From assembly GCA_001655195.1 (NCBI GenBank), contig LPNY01000139.1:462448-526447 (forward strand): 64,000 nt of DNA, given 5' to 3'. This stretch comes from Arcobacter sp. EP1 (lineage in GTDB: Bacteria > Campylobacterota > Campylobacteria > Campylobacterales > Arcobacteraceae). A model generated the notes under the pieces. The model searched no databases. It saw only the letters and a list, made by a program, of their open reading frames with translations, and was not told the DNA's origin. The position numbers and the translations under genes are program-made. This document shows positions 1-9,714 of this stretch, piece by piece; positions within the stretch are counted from its first letter, which is position 1, and the number at the start of each line of letters is the position of its first letter.

Positions 1-164
1 GTCATTGCAATTCTTGAAGCTTCGATTTGTCTAGAATCAATTCTTCCATGCTCAACAGCTTTGATACCGATATCACCGTATGCTAAAGAGTTACCTCTAG
101 AAGCTTTACCTCTGTTTCGGCCTTTCATCATTTTTCTGTATTTGGTTCTTTTAGGCATTAACAT
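1..164 (-). CDS. rplP: 50S ribosomal protein L16, 5' part (window edge)
   Basis: This is the N-terminal part of ribosomal protein L16, a 23S rRNA-binding protein near the peptidyl-transferase centre and A site. The gene runs off the left edge. The reading starts [20 protein letters not shown], which is typical of L16. I chose the ATG at 164 because Campylobacter L16 also begins MLMPKR and an AGAGGT ribosome-binding site lies 8 bases upstream. An internal ATG at 158 is the alternative. It directly follows rpsC with 2 bases between, as in the usual S10 operon order. Confidence 0.93.
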   Translation of the reverse strand, partial: MLMPKRTKYRKMMKGRNRGKASRGNSLAYGDIGIKAVEHGRIDSRQIEASRIAM

Positions 165-166
165 AA

Positions 167-865
167 TTATTTACCTCTTCTCTTTTGTGGTCTTCTTTTT
201 GGTCTTGACTCTTCAGCCTTCTCAGCAGGAATACCTTTAGCAAGTACTTCACCTTTGAAGATCCAAACTTTAATACCAATACAACCATAAGTTGTGTGAG
301 CTTCTGCAAAACCGTAATCGATTTTTGCTCTTAATGTATGTAATGGAACTCTACCTTCTAAGTACCACTCAGTTCTAGCCATTTCAGCTCCACCAAGTCG
401 TCCAGAAACAGATACCTTAATACCTTTTGCTCCACCTTTAATTGCATTTTGCATAACTCGCTTCATAGCTCGTCTAAATGCAACTCTTCTTTCTAATTGT
501 TGTGCAACATTTTCAGCAGCAAGTTGACCAGATAATTGTGGTTTTCTCTCTTCTTTAATGTTAACAGCAATCTCTTTTCCAACTAATTTAGAAAGATTAT
601 TTTTAAGTTTTTCTACGTCTGCACCTTTTTTACCAATAATGATACCAGGTCTTGCAGCAACGATAGTAACTCTAACTTTTTTAGCAGTTCTTTCAACTAC
701 AGTTTGAGCTACACCTGCGTAGTATAATTCTTTTTTAATGAACTTTCTGATTTTGTCGTCTTCAGCAACGTTAGCTGGCATTTTAGAAAATGATGGGAAC
801 CATCGAGAATCCCAGTTTCTATTGATACCTAATCTTAAACCTATTGGATTAACTTTTTGACCCAT
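167..865 (-). CDS. rpsC: 30S ribosomal protein S3
   Basis: Ribosomal protein S3 (232 aa) sits at the mRNA entry tunnel of the small subunit. It begins [20 protein letters not shown] and contains the KH-domain loop [14 protein letters not shown] near residues 75-88, followed by the conserved [11 protein letters not shown] segment around residue 155. The C-terminus is a basic tail ([12 protein letters not shown]). Its start overlaps the rplV stop codon by one base (TAATG), which indicates translational coupling inside the S10 operon. Confidence 0.98.
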   Translation of the reverse strand: MGQKVNPIGLRLGINRNWDSRWFPSFSKMPANVAEDDKIRKFIKKELYYAGVAQTVVERTAKKVRVTIVAARPGIIIGKKGADVEKLKNNLSKLVGKEIAVNIKEERKPQLSGQLAAENVAQQLERRVAFRRAMKRVMQNAIKGGAKGIKVSVSGRLGGAEMARTEWYLEGRVPLHTLRAKIDYGFAEAHTTYGCIGIKVWIFKGEVLAKGIPAEKAEESRPKRRPQKRRGK

Positions 866-1197
866 TACTTCTCTCCTTTTTCAGCAGCAGCTACTTCAAT
901 CATAATGTGTGCAGTTGGTTTATGCTTTGGTGAAGCAGAACCTCTAGCTCTTGGAGTAAATCTCTTAAGAACTGGACCTTTATCAACTCTAGCTGATTTA
1001 ACTACAGCATCTTCTGGCTCTAAACCTGCATTTGCAACAGCAGATGCGATAACTTTAGAAATAATTCCAGCAGCTTTGTTTGGAGTGAACTCTAATGAAG
1101 CAATAGCGTACTCAGCATTCATTCCTTGAACTTCTCTAGCGATTAGTCTAGCTTTTGTAGGAGAAACTCTAATAAATCTTAATATTGCTTTACCCAT
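865..1197 (-). CDS. rplV: 50S ribosomal protein L22
   Basis: Ribosomal protein L22 (110 aa, normal size) lines the nascent peptide exit tunnel. The N-terminal part ([20 protein letters not shown]) and the C-terminal loop ([20 protein letters not shown]) are diagnostic; the latter is the hairpin that reaches into the tunnel and where macrolide resistance changes map in other species. It lies between rpsS (1-base gap) and rpsC (1-base overlap) in the S10 operon. Confidence 0.98.
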   Translation of the reverse strand: MGKAILRFIRVSPTKARLIAREVQGMNAEYAIASLEFTPNKAAGIISKVIASAVANAGLEPEDAVVKSARVDKGPVLKRFTPRARGSASPKHKPTAHIMIEVAAAEKGEK

Positions 1198-1198
1198 C

Positions 1199-1477
1199 TT
1201 ATCCTACCTTCTTCTGAACAGAACCTTTGTGGCCCTTGAATGTTCTAGTTGGTGCGAACTCACCAAATTTATATCCTACGTGATTTTCTGTAATATTTAC
1301 AGGCACGAAGTTTCTTCCATTGTGTACGTTAAAAGTTAATCCAATCATGTCTGGTAAAACAGTTGATCTTCTTGACCAAGTTTTAATTGGTTTTCTATCA
1401 TTAGCTTCAACAGCTTTGATAACTTTTTTCATTAGGTGTGCGTCTACAAATGGACCTTTTTTTATTGATCTTGCCAT
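1199..1477 (-). CDS. rpsS: 30S ribosomal protein S19
   Basis: Ribosomal protein S19 (92 aa) is a small-subunit head protein that contacts 16S rRNA and forms part of the intersubunit bridge with L5. The N-terminus [19 protein letters not shown] and the segment [18 protein letters not shown] are family signatures. Length matches the usual 91-93 residues. It is placed between rplB (9-base gap) and rplV. Confidence 0.98.
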   Translation of the reverse strand: MARSIKKGPFVDAHLMKKVIKAVEANDRKPIKTWSRRSTVLPDMIGLTFNVHNGRNFVPVNITENHVGYKFGEFAPTRTFKGHKGSVQKKVG

Positions 1478-1486
1478 CTTAAACCC

Positions 1487-2314
1487 TTACTTCTTTTTTC
1501 TTGAAATGATTAGTTTATCACTAGCTTTTTTCTTTCTAGTTTTATAACCTTTAGTTGGCATACCCCATGGAGTTACAGGATGTCTACCAGAGTTAGTCTT
1601 ACCTTCACCACCACCGTGTGGGTGATCAATTGGGTTCATTGCTGAACCTCGTGTTTGAGGTCTGATACCAAGGTGTCTACTTCTACCCGCTTTACCGATA
1701 ACCATGTTAGAGAAATCTTCGTTTCCAACGATTCCTACAGTTGCGATACAAACACCTAAAATTTTTCTCATTTCACCAGAAGGTAATCTTAAGATAACAT
1801 ATTTGTCTTCTCTACCCATAATTTGTGCATATCCACCAGCAGAACGAGCAATTTGCCCACCTTTACCTGGTTTCATCTCAATATTATGAACCATTGTACC
1901 AACAGGGATGTTGATTAGTCTCATTGCGTTACCTGGTAAAATATCTAAACCAGAATCAGCAGCGTTAACTTTATCTCCAACTTTTAAACCAGAAGGTTGT
2001 AAGATATATCTCTTATCACCATCAGCGTAAGTAATTAAACAAATTCTACAGTTTCTGTATGGGTCGTATTCAATAGTTGATACTGTACCTTCGATACCAA
2101 ACTTGTTTCTTTTGAAGTCAATAATTCTATATAATTTTTTTGCACCTGCTTCTTTGTGTCTAGAAGTAATTCTACCGTTATTATTTCTACCAGCGCTTGC
2201 TTTTACTCTTACAAGTAAAGATCTAACTGTTGGTTTAGAAGTAATATCAGAAGTATCCATAACAGACATGAATCTTCTAGCAGGAGTTAGTGGTCTAAAT
2301 TTTTTAATTGCCAT
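1487..2314 (-). CDS. rplB: 50S ribosomal protein L2
   Basis: Ribosomal protein L2 (275 aa) is a core large-subunit protein needed for subunit association and peptidyl-transferase activity. The conserved C-terminal block with [19 protein letters not shown], including the His that is essential in Escherichia coli, is intact at about residues 225-243, followed by [16 protein letters not shown]. Standard length. It follows rplW in the S10 operon with a 14-base gap. Confidence 0.98.
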   Translation of the reverse strand: MAIKKFRPLTPARRFMSVMDTSDITSKPTVRSLLVRVKASAGRNNNGRITSRHKEAGAKKLYRIIDFKRNKFGIEGTVSTIEYDPYRNCRICLITYADGDKRYILQPSGLKVGDKVNAADSGLDILPGNAMRLINIPVGTMVHNIEMKPGKGGQIARSAGGYAQIMGREDKYVILRLPSGEMRKILGVCIATVGIVGNEDFSNMVIGKAGRSRHLGIRPQTRGSAMNPIDHPHGGGEGKTNSGRHPVTPWGMPTKGYKTRKKKASDKLIISRKKK

Positions 2315-2328
2315 TTTTTATACTCCTC

Positions 2329-2610
2329 TTAAGCTGAAAGGTTCGCAATTTCTGCGCCCTCTGGTAATGTAACGTAGAATTTTTTGAAATCTGGTCTTTT
2401 ACCAGGCTTTCCTCTAAATCTTTTTACTTTTCCATTTTGTCTTAAAGAGTTAACTTTTGAAGGTGTAACACCAAAATACTCTTTGAAAACTTCTTTTAAA
2501 CTGTTTTTAGTCATTCTTGGACTAGTTTGAACAACAATTACACCGTTCTCTTGAAGGTCAATTGTTTTTTCTGTATATAATATTGCTTTAATATCTGTAA
2601 TATCAGCCAT
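2329..2610 (-). CDS. rplW: 50S ribosomal protein L23
   Basis: Ribosomal protein L23 (93 aa) sits at the exit tunnel and is the docking point for trigger factor and signal recognition particle. Recognised from [19 protein letters not shown], the [16 protein letters not shown] segment and the basic [20 protein letters not shown] loop, together with its position between rplD and rplB. It begins one base after the rplD stop, so it is probably translationally coupled. Confidence 0.97.
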   Translation of the reverse strand: MADITDIKAILYTEKTIDLQENGVIVVQTSPRMTKNSLKEVFKEYFGVTPSKVNSLRQNGKVKRFRGKPGKRPDFKKFYVTLPEGAEIANLSA

Positions 2611-2611
2611 C

Positions 2612-3202
2612 TTACGCCTCTTTTGTTAATGCTTCAAGTACTGATTTTTCAATAAGTACTGAGTGATATGCAGAAATTAAGTAAGCGTTAACTTCTTGTT
2701 TTTCTATCATATAACAATTTTTAATGTTTCTAAATGCTAAATAAGTTTTCTCATCAACTGAATCAACAACAATTAATGTATCTCTTTGATTTAACTCTTT
2801 TAAAACTGCAAGTGCATCTTTAGTTTTACCAGACTCTACGTTAACAGAATCAGTTACAAAAAGAGAACCTTTTTCAGCTTGTGCGTTAATAGCATAAGAT
2901 AATGCTAAAACTTTTTGCTTCTTGTTAACTTTTTGATTATAGTTTCTATTACTTGGTCCGAAAACTTGTCCACCACCTACAAATAAAGGTGATCGTTTAG
3001 AACCCCATCTAGCTCCACCAGAACCTTTTTGAGCTTTAGGTTTTTTACCACCACCGCTTACTTCAGATCTGTTTTTAACTCTAGCTGTATTTGCTCTTAA
3101 TGAAGATAAATATGATTTAACATATAAATATAAGTTGTGCGAGTTAATGTCTTTGTAAGACTCTGGTAACTCGTTTGCATTTACTACTACTGCTTTACTC
3201 AT
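2612..3202 (-). CDS. rplD: 50S ribosomal protein L4
   Basis: Ribosomal protein L4 (196 aa) has a globular domain and a long loop reaching the exit tunnel. The loop signature ([19 protein letters not shown], then [15 protein letters not shown]) is present at about residues 50-85. In E. coli L4 also represses its own operon; nothing in this sequence tests that here. The ATG overlaps the rplC stop (ATGA, 4 bases). Confidence 0.98.
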   Translation of the reverse strand: MSKAVVVNANELPESYKDINSHNLYLYVKSYLSSLRANTARVKNRSEVSGGGKKPKAQKGSGGARWGSKRSPLFVGGGQVFGPSNRNYNQKVNKKQKVLALSYAINAQAEKGSLFVTDSVNVESGKTKDALAVLKELNQRDTLIVVDSVDEKTYLAFRNIKNCYMIEKQEVNAYLISAYHSVLIEKSVLEALTKEA

Positions 3203-3774
3203 TTAGCAATCCTTACTCTACCTAATCCACCATTTGGTCCTGAAACAGCACCCTTAACAACTAAGATACCAGTCTCTGCGTCAAATGAAACAACATCATT
3301 TTTAACAGAATTTGTTGTATTTCCGTATTGTCCTGGCATTTTCTTACCTCTCATAACTCTACCTGGCCATTCACAGTTACCAATAGAACCAGTTCGTTTA
3401 CCCATTCTATGTCCGTGAGATGCTCTACCACCAGCGAAGTTCCATCTTTTAACAGCACCAGAGAAACCTCTACCTTTTGTGTTAAAAGTTGTTTTTAATA
3501 CTTTTGCTTCTGATAAACCAGCTACATCTAAATCACCTGCTTCAGTGTTTGCTACATCTAATGTTGCAAATCTGTTAAACTCTTTAGATAAGTCATATTT
3601 CTTTTGTTGCCCTTCAATTGTCTTATTCATCTTCTTACCAGATGCATAAGAAACAAATGCTACACCGTCAGTCACATCACATACTTTCGTATCTAGAACT
3701 TTTAAAAGTGTAACAGGAACTGCAGGAACTGAAATAGTTCTACTCATACCAATTTTTTCTACGATAAATTCCAT
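3199..3774 (-). CDS. rplC: 50S ribosomal protein L3
   Basis: Ribosomal protein L3 (191 aa) is an early assembly protein whose loop approaches the peptidyl-transferase centre. Diagnostic segments are [33 protein letters not shown] and [18 protein letters not shown]. The protein is about 15-20 residues shorter than E. coli L3, the differences being in the N-terminal half. It is the second gene of the operon, 13 bases after rpsJ. Confidence 0.97.
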   Translation of the reverse strand: MEFIVEKIGMSRTISVPAVPVTLLKVLDTKVCDVTDGVAFVSYASGKKMNKTIEGQQKKYDLSKEFNRFATLDVANTEAGDLDVAGLSEAKVLKTTFNTKGRGFSGAVKRWNFAGGRASHGHRMGKRTGSIGNCEWPGRVMRGKKMPGQYGNTTNSVKNDVVSFDAETGILVVKGAVSGPNGGLGRVRIAK

Positions 3775-3787
3775 CTATTACCCTTTC

Positions 3788-4102
3788 TTATTCTTGACCC
3801 ATTGATCTAACTTCAACATCAACTTCTGGAGCTAAGTCAAGTTTCATTAATGAATCTACTGTATCAGGAGTTGCAGCAACGATATCAATCATTCTTGCGT
3901 GTACTCTGATCTCGAATTGTTCTCTAGCGTCTTTATTAACGTGAGGACCTTTAAGAACTGTATATCTTCTGATCTTTGTTGGTAAAGGTATTGGACCTCT
4001 CAACTCAGCACCAGTTCTTTTAACAGCTTCTACAATTGAAGCAACACTTCTGTCTAAAACTCTGTGATCATAAGCTTTAAGCTTTAATCTAATTTTTTCC
4101 AT
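3788..4102 (-). CDS. rpsJ: 30S ribosomal protein S10
   Basis: Ribosomal protein S10 (104 aa) is a small-subunit head protein and, in other bacteria, the NusE subunit of the antitermination complex. Conserved stretches are [38 protein letters not shown] and [15 protein letters not shown]. It is the first gene of the S10 operon and lies about 60 bases downstream of a consensus promoter. Confidence 0.98.
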   Translation of the reverse strand: MEKIRLKLKAYDHRVLDRSVASIVEAVKRTGAELRGPIPLPTKIRRYTVLKGPHVNKDAREQFEIRVHARMIDIVAATPDTVDSLMKLDLAPEVDVEVRSMGQE

Positions 4103-4168
4103 GTTTTTCCTTTAAAGAACTCGTTAGATGTACCATAAAAGCACTCTAACCATTTAAAATGGACGCGG

Positions 4169-4197
4169 ATTATAACTTAAAATTAATTAAATGTCAA
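4169..4197 (-). promoter_or_regulatory. Consensus sigma70 promoter of the S10 operon
   Basis: On the minus strand there is a perfect TTGACA (-35, 4197-4192), a 17-base spacer and a perfect TATAAT (-10, 4174-4169). Transcription would start near 4162, giving a leader of about 60 bases before rpsJ. Sigma70 promoters in Campylobacterota often lack a conserved -35 box, so a full match fits very strong expression. The leader holds no obvious long hairpin. Confidence 0.85.
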
Positions 4198-4391
4198 GAA
4201 TTATGGTATCTCGCTTCACTTTTTATATATTTTCTTTCCTTTTAAAAAGGATAACTATAGTTGTTTCGTATACCTTTTAAGTCAAAGCAAAGTTTCTATT
4301 ATAAATTTCATCTTAAATTTTTCAGATATTTTAACTCTTTCAAAGATGCATTAGACTAAAGTTTTACGACAAATAAAGAAGGCAATATTAA

Positions 4392-4808
4392 ATGATTGAA
4401 TACAAATGTGAAATATCAAATGAAGAGGGTTATATTAAATATAACCATTTTGAAATTAGTGATGCATTACAAACTATATTAAGAGAAGACTATTTTGTTT
4501 ATAACACCGACTCATTTGCCCATGAAAAAACAGTAGAGAACTTATATAAGAAAAACTTTACTGAAAAATATAATAGAGATGAAAATCAACAAATGTTTGC
4601 TCTTTATATTGATAATGAAAAGTTTCAAGAAAAAGTAAAATTTATCTACTCTATCATTGACCCAGAAAAATACCAAAAATTTGCACAGCTTAATAAAGAG
4701 TTAGATAATCCAAATGAACTCACAATTACTTATAATATTATTGATAGCCAAAATACAAAAGTTCAAATGTATCACCTAAGCATTGTTGATATTGCATTTG
4801 TTTTTTAG
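4392..4808 (+). CDS. Hypothetical protein, 138 aa
   Basis: I do not recognise the family. The protein is soluble-looking, acidic and rich in Tyr, Asn and Glu, with no signal peptide, membrane helix or cysteine cluster. The ATG at 4392 is preceded by GAAGGCAA, a plausible ribosome-binding site. It ends 3 bases before the amidase gene and is probably co-transcribed with it. The 289-bp gap on its left also contains the divergent rpsJ promoter. Confidence 0.7.
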   Translation: MIEYKCEISNEEGYIKYNHFEISDALQTILREDYFVYNTDSFAHEKTVENLYKKNFTEKYNRDENQQMFALYIDNEKFQEKVKFIYSIIDPEKYQKFAQLNKELDNPNELTITYNIIDSQNTKVQMYHLSIVDIAFVF

Positions 4809-4811
4809 TTC

Positions 4812-5465
4812 ATGATACGTCTTGCGCTTTTTCTACAACTCTTTATTGTAACTGCTTTTACTATTGAAATAATCCAAAAACCTATTATATTTAATGAAAA
4901 GCGCATAAGCCTAACACAAGAGTATATAAAAAGTCACTACGGCTTAACAGTTGATAAGATTACAATTATTCCAAAAATCATTGTGATACATCATACAGCA
5001 TTTAGTACACTACAAAAATCCTTTGATGATTTTAATCCAATAACACTTAGCCAAAGCAGAAGTTACATTTCAAAATCAAGTGCACTCAATACCTCAGCAC
5101 ACTATATGGTTGATAAAGATGGAACCATTTATCAACTCATGCCAGATAACATTATGGCACGACATGTCATTGGATTAAACTACTCCAGTATTGGTATAGA
5201 AAATGTGGGTGGAGAAAACCATAAAGACAATTTAACTCACGCTCAACTAGAAGCTAATATCAAACTTATAAAGCATCTAAAAAATAAATACCCGCATATT
5301 GATTATGTTCTTGCCCACTATGAGTATGAACGTTTCAGTTCCCATCCTTTGTGGTTAGAACTTGATAAAACCTACCGAACTAAAAAATCTGATCCCAGTA
5401 TTCGTTTTATGAAAGCATTACGACAAGAGCTTAAAAAAACAAATCTTTACTTTAAATCGCACTAA
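4812..5465 (+). CDS. N-acetylmuramoyl-L-alanine amidase, exported, AmpD/PGRP fold
   Basis: This 217-aa protein is a likely zinc amidase that cuts the bond between MurNAc and L-Ala in peptidoglycan or its fragments. Residues 1-20 form a signal peptide or anchor. The Amidase_2 fold shows IVIHHTAFST (first zinc His pair, about residues 57-66), HYMVDKDGTIYQLMPD with a following ARHVIG, then SIGIENVGGE and the late AHYEYERFSSHP, which carries further ligand and catalytic positions. The exported form suggests action on periplasmic peptidoglycan rather than cytoplasmic recycling. It is in an apparent operon with the hypothetical gene 3 bases upstream. Confidence 0.88.
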   Translation: MIRLALFLQLFIVTAFTIEIIQKPIIFNEKRISLTQEYIKSHYGLTVDKITIIPKIIVIHHTAFSTLQKSFDDFNPITLSQSRSYISKSSALNTSAHYMVDKDGTIYQLMPDNIMARHVIGLNYSSIGIENVGGENHKDNLTHAQLEANIKLIKHLKNKYPHIDYVLAHYEYERFSSHPLWLELDKTYRTKKSDPSIRFMKALRQELKKTNLYFKSH

Positions 5466-5618
5466 ACACAACAAGCTCACACTACCCGTAATCTTAAAGC
5501 TTCCTAAATCAATAAAATAATTTTTATTTTTCATTAACCTTGCCATAACTTCTGCTATTATTCTAATGTAAGTAAAATTTATAATTAGTATAAGCGACGT
5601 TTATACGATTGAGTTCCT

Positions 5619-6875
5619 ATGCATAATCCACTTGATGATTTGAAACAGTGTAATATTCTTTATATTGAAAGCAATCAAGAAGATGCAGATTATTCTTTGA
5701 ACCTTTATCACTCTATTTTTAATCAAGTCTATTTTACACCTACAGGCTCTCAAGCTTTGGAAATATTCAAAACAGAACATGATAACATTGATTTAATTAT
5801 TACTGAAGTTACATTAGAGGATATGTCAGGTATTGATTTGATTAGCCAGATTCGAAAAGAGTATGGGTATTCACACTGTGTTATTTTCGCAACGTCTAAA
5901 ACCCATGACGATACATTATTAAAGTGTCTAAAATTAGGCGCAGCTGATTATATTATTAAACCCGTACTTCACCGAACCCATTTGGGTATTCTAATCAAAG
6001 TTCTTAAACCCATCTCTGATATTAAACAGATGTACCTCATGAACCAAGAGTTAGAAATTTATAAACAATCAGCTGATTCAAAACTACTGGTTTCAAAAAC
6101 AGATTTAAAAGGGAACATCACTTACGTCAATGAGATGTTTTGCCAAATCTCAGGATACTCAAAAGAGGAACTGCTTGCTCAAAATCACAATATAGTCCGA
6201 CATCCTAATACCCCAAGTGTTGTTTTTAGAAATCTATGGAGCACTATTCAAAAAGGAAATGTTTGGAAAGGAAGTATTCAAAACAGAAAGAAAAATGGGG
6301 AGAGTTATTATGTGGAAGCACTCATTTTCCCTATTAAAGATGATGAAGAGAATGTTATTGAATACATGAGTTTCAGGCAAGATGTTACCCAACATGTGGA
6401 AAACAACGAAAAAATCAAAAATGCTCTTAAAGATTCCCAATCAGATTATGCTAAAGTTTATGAAACAGCCCTTGCACAATCGGAACAAAATGTGGCACAA
6501 GAACTTTATGGTCTGCGCAATGCTATTATAGTAGAACGTAAAAATACGCAAAACCAAACCAGTAAACGAAACTTGGCTGAAAAAAAACTCAATGAACTCA
6601 CTCTAGTAAAAGAGCATGAAATCACCCACTGGAAAACAAAAATTAAAGAACTAAGTATTACCATGACACATATTAGTGATGCCAATAAAAAACTATCCAA
6701 AGAGTCGCAAAAACAAGCATTGGAAATCAATACATTAAGTGAGCAAGTGGAGATATACAAAAACTCTGAAGCCTTAGTAAAAAAAGTCGAAGAGAAGTTT
6801 GATAAAATCATCGCCGATAAAGATGATGTGATTGCTTACTTAGAAGATGAATTAGCTAAATGCAAAAAAGTGTAA
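5619..6875 (+). CDS. Pseudo-receiver / PAS / coiled-coil signalling protein
   Basis: The 418-aa cytoplasmic protein has three parts. Residues 10-125 form a CheY-like receiver, 150-260 an Aer-type PAS domain (GYSKEELLAQNHNIVRHPNT, then WKGSIQNRKKNGESYYVEA), and 265-418 a long coiled coil with no output enzyme. The receiver keeps Thr92 and Lys114 (IIKP), but the phospho-acceptor position reads TEV, placing Glu63 where Asp is expected, and the acidic pair is Glu17-Ser18 instead of Glu-Asp or Asp-Asp. It may therefore be a non-phosphorylated or permanently on receiver. There is no neighbouring kinase gene. It has its own upstream region of about 150 bases. Family domain calls are firm; the role is unknown. 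Confidence 0.85.
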   Translation: MHNPLDDLKQCNILYIESNQEDADYSLNLYHSIFNQVYFTPTGSQALEIFKTEHDNIDLIITEVTLEDMSGIDLISQIRKEYGYSHCVIFATSKTHDDTLLKCLKLGAADYIIKPVLHRTHLGILIKVLKPISDIKQMYLMNQELEIYKQSADSKLLVSKTDLKGNITYVNEMFCQISGYSKEELLAQNHNIVRHPNTPSVVFRNLWSTIQKGNVWKGSIQNRKKNGESYYVEALIFPIKDDEENVIEYMSFRQDVTQHVENNEKIKNALKDSQSDYAKVYETALAQSEQNVAQELYGLRNAIIVERKNTQNQTSKRNLAEKKLNELTLVKEHEITHWKTKIKELSITMTHISDANKKLSKESQKQALEINTLSEQVEIYKNSEALVKKVEEKFDKIIADKDDVIAYLEDELAKCKKV

Positions 6876-7022
6876 ATCACTTAAAAAGTCATAATAATTC
6901 CATATCTTTTGCTATACTTATTGGTTTGCTTAAACGTTAGCTCATAAAAACACCTATCATTTAAAGCACTCCACAAAAGCATATTATGCAAATTCAAAAT
7001 ATAATATATATGGAGTAATACC

Positions 7023-8303
7023 ATGGGAAACTTAAACTCACACTACGATGTAATTATCGTAGGTTCAGGACCGGCTGGTCTTGGTGCTGCATTTAAAATT
7101 GCACAAAACTCAAAACAATCTGTTTTACTCATTGAAAAGAAAAAAATCAGTTCAGGTGGTTTACGTAATGATTGTAAACAAAACTACACCTACCCTGTTG
7201 GCTTTCCTTTAGAGCACTGGGGAAAAGAACAAGCCGATGAACTCTTAAAAGAGGTAGCAAGTCACTTAAATCCAAAAATGGAAACACGACTCAACATTGA
7301 AAAGTACGTCAAACGTGCACAAAAACTGGGCGTTGATATTTTAGCCATTGACCAAGCCCATGTGGGTACGGATAAATCAGCTGAACTCATTCGTGGTCTT
7401 GTAAATCAACTCAAAGAGTTAGACGTAACCGTTGCCCTTGAAACAGAAGTGAAAGAGTTATTATCAAATGATAAAGCATTAATCCTAGCCAATGAACAAA
7501 CCATTAGTTTCAATCACATTATTTTAGGACCTGGTCGGGCTGATTATGATTGGATGCAAGAACAAATGGATAACTTAAATGTAGCCTACAGTGATAATAT
7601 TGTTGATATTGGAATTAGAGTAGAGATGAAAGAAGAGAACTACTCTATTGTCAAAGACTACTATGACCCTAAAATTCTATTTCCTAATAAAGTGCGAACC
7701 TTTTGTACCAATTCAGGATGTGCACATATTGTAAGAGAGAAATACAAAGGGTACTACTCAGTTAATGGTCACTCATTATCACGTGATAAAAAAGCCAATA
7801 AACTTGTAAACTTTGCCATGCTTAAAACCATACGACTAACTGAACCTGTAGTTTCAGGTCAAGAGTTTGGAAAAATCTTAGGGGAAATGGTTATGCAGCT
7901 TACTGGTGGTTCTGTTATCATGCAAAGGGTTGGTGATTTTAGACTGGGTCAGAGAAGTACAAAAGAGACCTTTAATGATGACTTGTACGATTTTAAAAAC
8001 ACCCTATCAAATGCAGTTGCTGCGGATTTAAGTCTGAGTATGCCAGCCAAAATATTACGGGACATTTGGGAAGCTCTAAAACAGCTTGATACTATAGTTC
8101 CAGGTGTACTCCACCCTTCAACGATACTTTATTATCCAGAGATTAAAACCTACTCAAACAAACCACAGTTTATTAATGATAACTTTATGGTCAAAGAGGG
8201 ATATTATATCATCGGGGATGGAGCAGGAACTTCACGAGGAATAACTGCTGCTTGGGCTTCAGGAATTCGAGCAGTAAATGATATTTTAGACAAAGAGAGT
8301 TAA
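7023..8303 (+). CDS. FAD-dependent dehydrogenase (COG2509-like)
   Basis: A 426-aa flavoprotein. The N-terminal Rossmann motif is VGSGPAGLGAA (Gly14, Gly16, Gly19), a second flavin-contact segment is GYYIIGDGAGTSRGITAAWA near the C-terminus, and the central part contains RTFCTNSGCAH. This layout matches the uncharacterised FAD-dependent dehydrogenase family related to HI0933-like and GidA-like flavoproteins; the substrate is unknown. The ribosome-binding site TGGAG lies just before the ATG, and a TATAAT is seen at 7000-7005. It is a single-gene unit, ending 10 bases from the convergent sensor kinase gene. Confidence 0.85.
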   Translation: MGNLNSHYDVIIVGSGPAGLGAAFKIAQNSKQSVLLIEKKKISSGGLRNDCKQNYTYPVGFPLEHWGKEQADELLKEVASHLNPKMETRLNIEKYVKRAQKLGVDILAIDQAHVGTDKSAELIRGLVNQLKELDVTVALETEVKELLSNDKALILANEQTISFNHIILGPGRADYDWMQEQMDNLNVAYSDNIVDIGIRVEMKEENYSIVKDYYDPKILFPNKVRTFCTNSGCAHIVREKYKGYYSVNGHSLSRDKKANKLVNFAMLKTIRLTEPVVSGQEFGKILGEMVMQLTGGSVIMQRVGDFRLGQRSTKETFNDDLYDFKNTLSNAVAADLSLSMPAKILRDIWEALKQLDTIVPGVLHPSTILYYPEIKTYSNKPQFINDNFMVKEGYYIIGDGAGTSRGITAAWASGIRAVNDILDKES

Positions 8304-8313
8304 GCTCTTTTTG

Positions 8314-9714
8314 TCAAAACTGTAGGGTAATCTTTGTTCCCTTATTCAATTCACTTTCAACGCTAATTGTTGTATTAAATCTATCACAGATTTTTTTCAC
8401 AATAGATAACCCAAGCCCAACTCCTAAACTAAATTCACTTCGTGCTTTATCCACTCTAAAAAACCGTTCAAAGATTTTGTCTACATGGTTAGCATCAATT
8501 CCAATGCCCGTATCACTAATCACAAAATAGGTGTGTCGGTTTTTTTTAAAAGCTTTTAACGTAATACTACCCTCATGGGTGTATTTTATGGCATTACTCA
8601 AAAGGTTACTAAGTACAATGAGTAAATACCTACTCTCAAAGTTCACCCCTAAGTTTTCATCAATATCTAATTTTAATTCTAAACTTTTTGATTCTAGTTG
8701 TTCTAAATGACTTTCAACACAATCAAACACTACCATATCAAGATTGCATTTTGAAACATTAATACTCTGCTTTTCTAAACGTGAAAGCAATAAAAAGTTT
8801 TGAATAATCTCTTGAAGCTTTTTTTGTTCACAGTTGATTTTTTCAATGACCTCTTTGAGTTCTTCAACGCTTAAATTTTTATCTTGGCTTAATTCAATCT
8901 GCCCTTGAATAATAGTCAAAGGTGTTTTAAGTTCATGGGAAGCATCCGAAGAGAACTGTTTGATATTTTCTACACTACGTTCAATATTATCAAGCATTGT
9001 ATTTAACGTCAAAGTTAAACTCTCAAACTCATCATTGCTTTTTTGTACCTCTAAACGTTTAGTTAAATCTTGTGCACTGCGTAATTGTACTAACTCGTCT
9101 AAAATAAGTTTTAATGGATTAATTGTTCGTTTAATCAGCATATAACCGACACCTAAAAGAAGTAAAAAAACAATCAAAGCAAAAGTAAAAATTCCCAATA
9201 TCACATCATCCAAGTGATTATCAAAAACCCTTTCATCTAAACCTGTAAAAATTTCATAGTGGTCATACTCTTTTTCTAGTTCTTCATAAAGAATCAGAAA
9301 ATCATCATCAACGACTTTTCGATGGGATTTATCTTCTCGTTTCTTCTTGTCGTGATGTTTTCTCTCATCTCGTTCTTTATAATCATGTTCATCATCCTCG
9401 AACTCATCATAAGCTTCTTGTAAAATTTTATTGGTTTTATAATTACTCTCACTGGTATAAAGAAGTTTTTCGTTTTTTATAATCACCACAAACTGATTTC
9501 TCAGCTCTATAAAACGATCCAATTCTCTTATTTTAGTATCACTATTCTTTTCAATAAAAGTATAGGTATTACTCATTGTTTGATCAATTTGTGTAAAGAG
9601 CTCACTCTCTTGAGTAAATGAAAAAAGTTTTATAGAAATAAAAGAGAGCACCAGTAAAATGATAAAAATTACAACAGTGAATCCAAAAAAAAGTTTTGAT
9701 TTGACCGATTTCAT
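8314..9714 (-). CDS. Sensor histidine kinase with His/Asp/Lys-rich periplasmic loop
   Basis: A 466-aa membrane kinase. Helix 1 is at about residues 8-31 and helix 2 at about 172-195. The periplasmic loop between them contains a very charged stretch (EDDEHDYKERDERKHHDKKK, near 108-127). A HAMP domain follows, then HisKA with SHELKTPLT (His260), the N box (LSNLLSNAIKYT), the G1 box (DTGIGID), the F box and the G2 box (GVGLGLSI). All catalytic boxes are intact. Its start overlaps the response regulator stop by 4 bases, so the two form a cognate pair. The charged loop resembles the low-complexity part of the secreted protein two genes upstream, which suggests a shared ligand, possibly a divalent metal; this is inference. 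Confidence 0.92.
   Translation of the reverse strand: MKSVKSKLFFGFTVVIFIILLVLSFISIKLFSFTQESELFTQIDQTMSNTYTFIEKNSDTKIRELDRFIELRNQFVVIIKNEKLLYTSESNYKTNKILQEAYDEFEDDEHDYKERDERKHHDKKKREDKSHRKVVDDDFLILYEELEKEYDHYEIFTGLDERVFDNHLDDVILGIFTFALIVFLLLLGVGYMLIKRTINPLKLILDELVQLRSAQDLTKRLEVQKSNDEFESLTLTLNTMLDNIERSVENIKQFSSDASHELKTPLTIIQGQIELSQDKNLSVEELKEVIEKINCEQKKLQEIIQNFLLLSRLEKQSINVSKCNLDMVVFDCVESHLEQLESKSLELKLDIDENLGVNFESRYLLIVLSNLLSNAIKYTHEGSITLKAFKKNRHTYFVISDTGIGIDANHVDKIFERFFRVDKARSEFSLGVGLGLSIVKKICDRFNTTISVESELNKGTKITLQF

Noticed and set aside
857..2372. Plus-strand open frames across rplV, rpsS, rplB and rplW
   Set aside because: They lie antisense to well-conserved ribosomal protein genes, have no ribosome-binding sites and encode no recognisable product.
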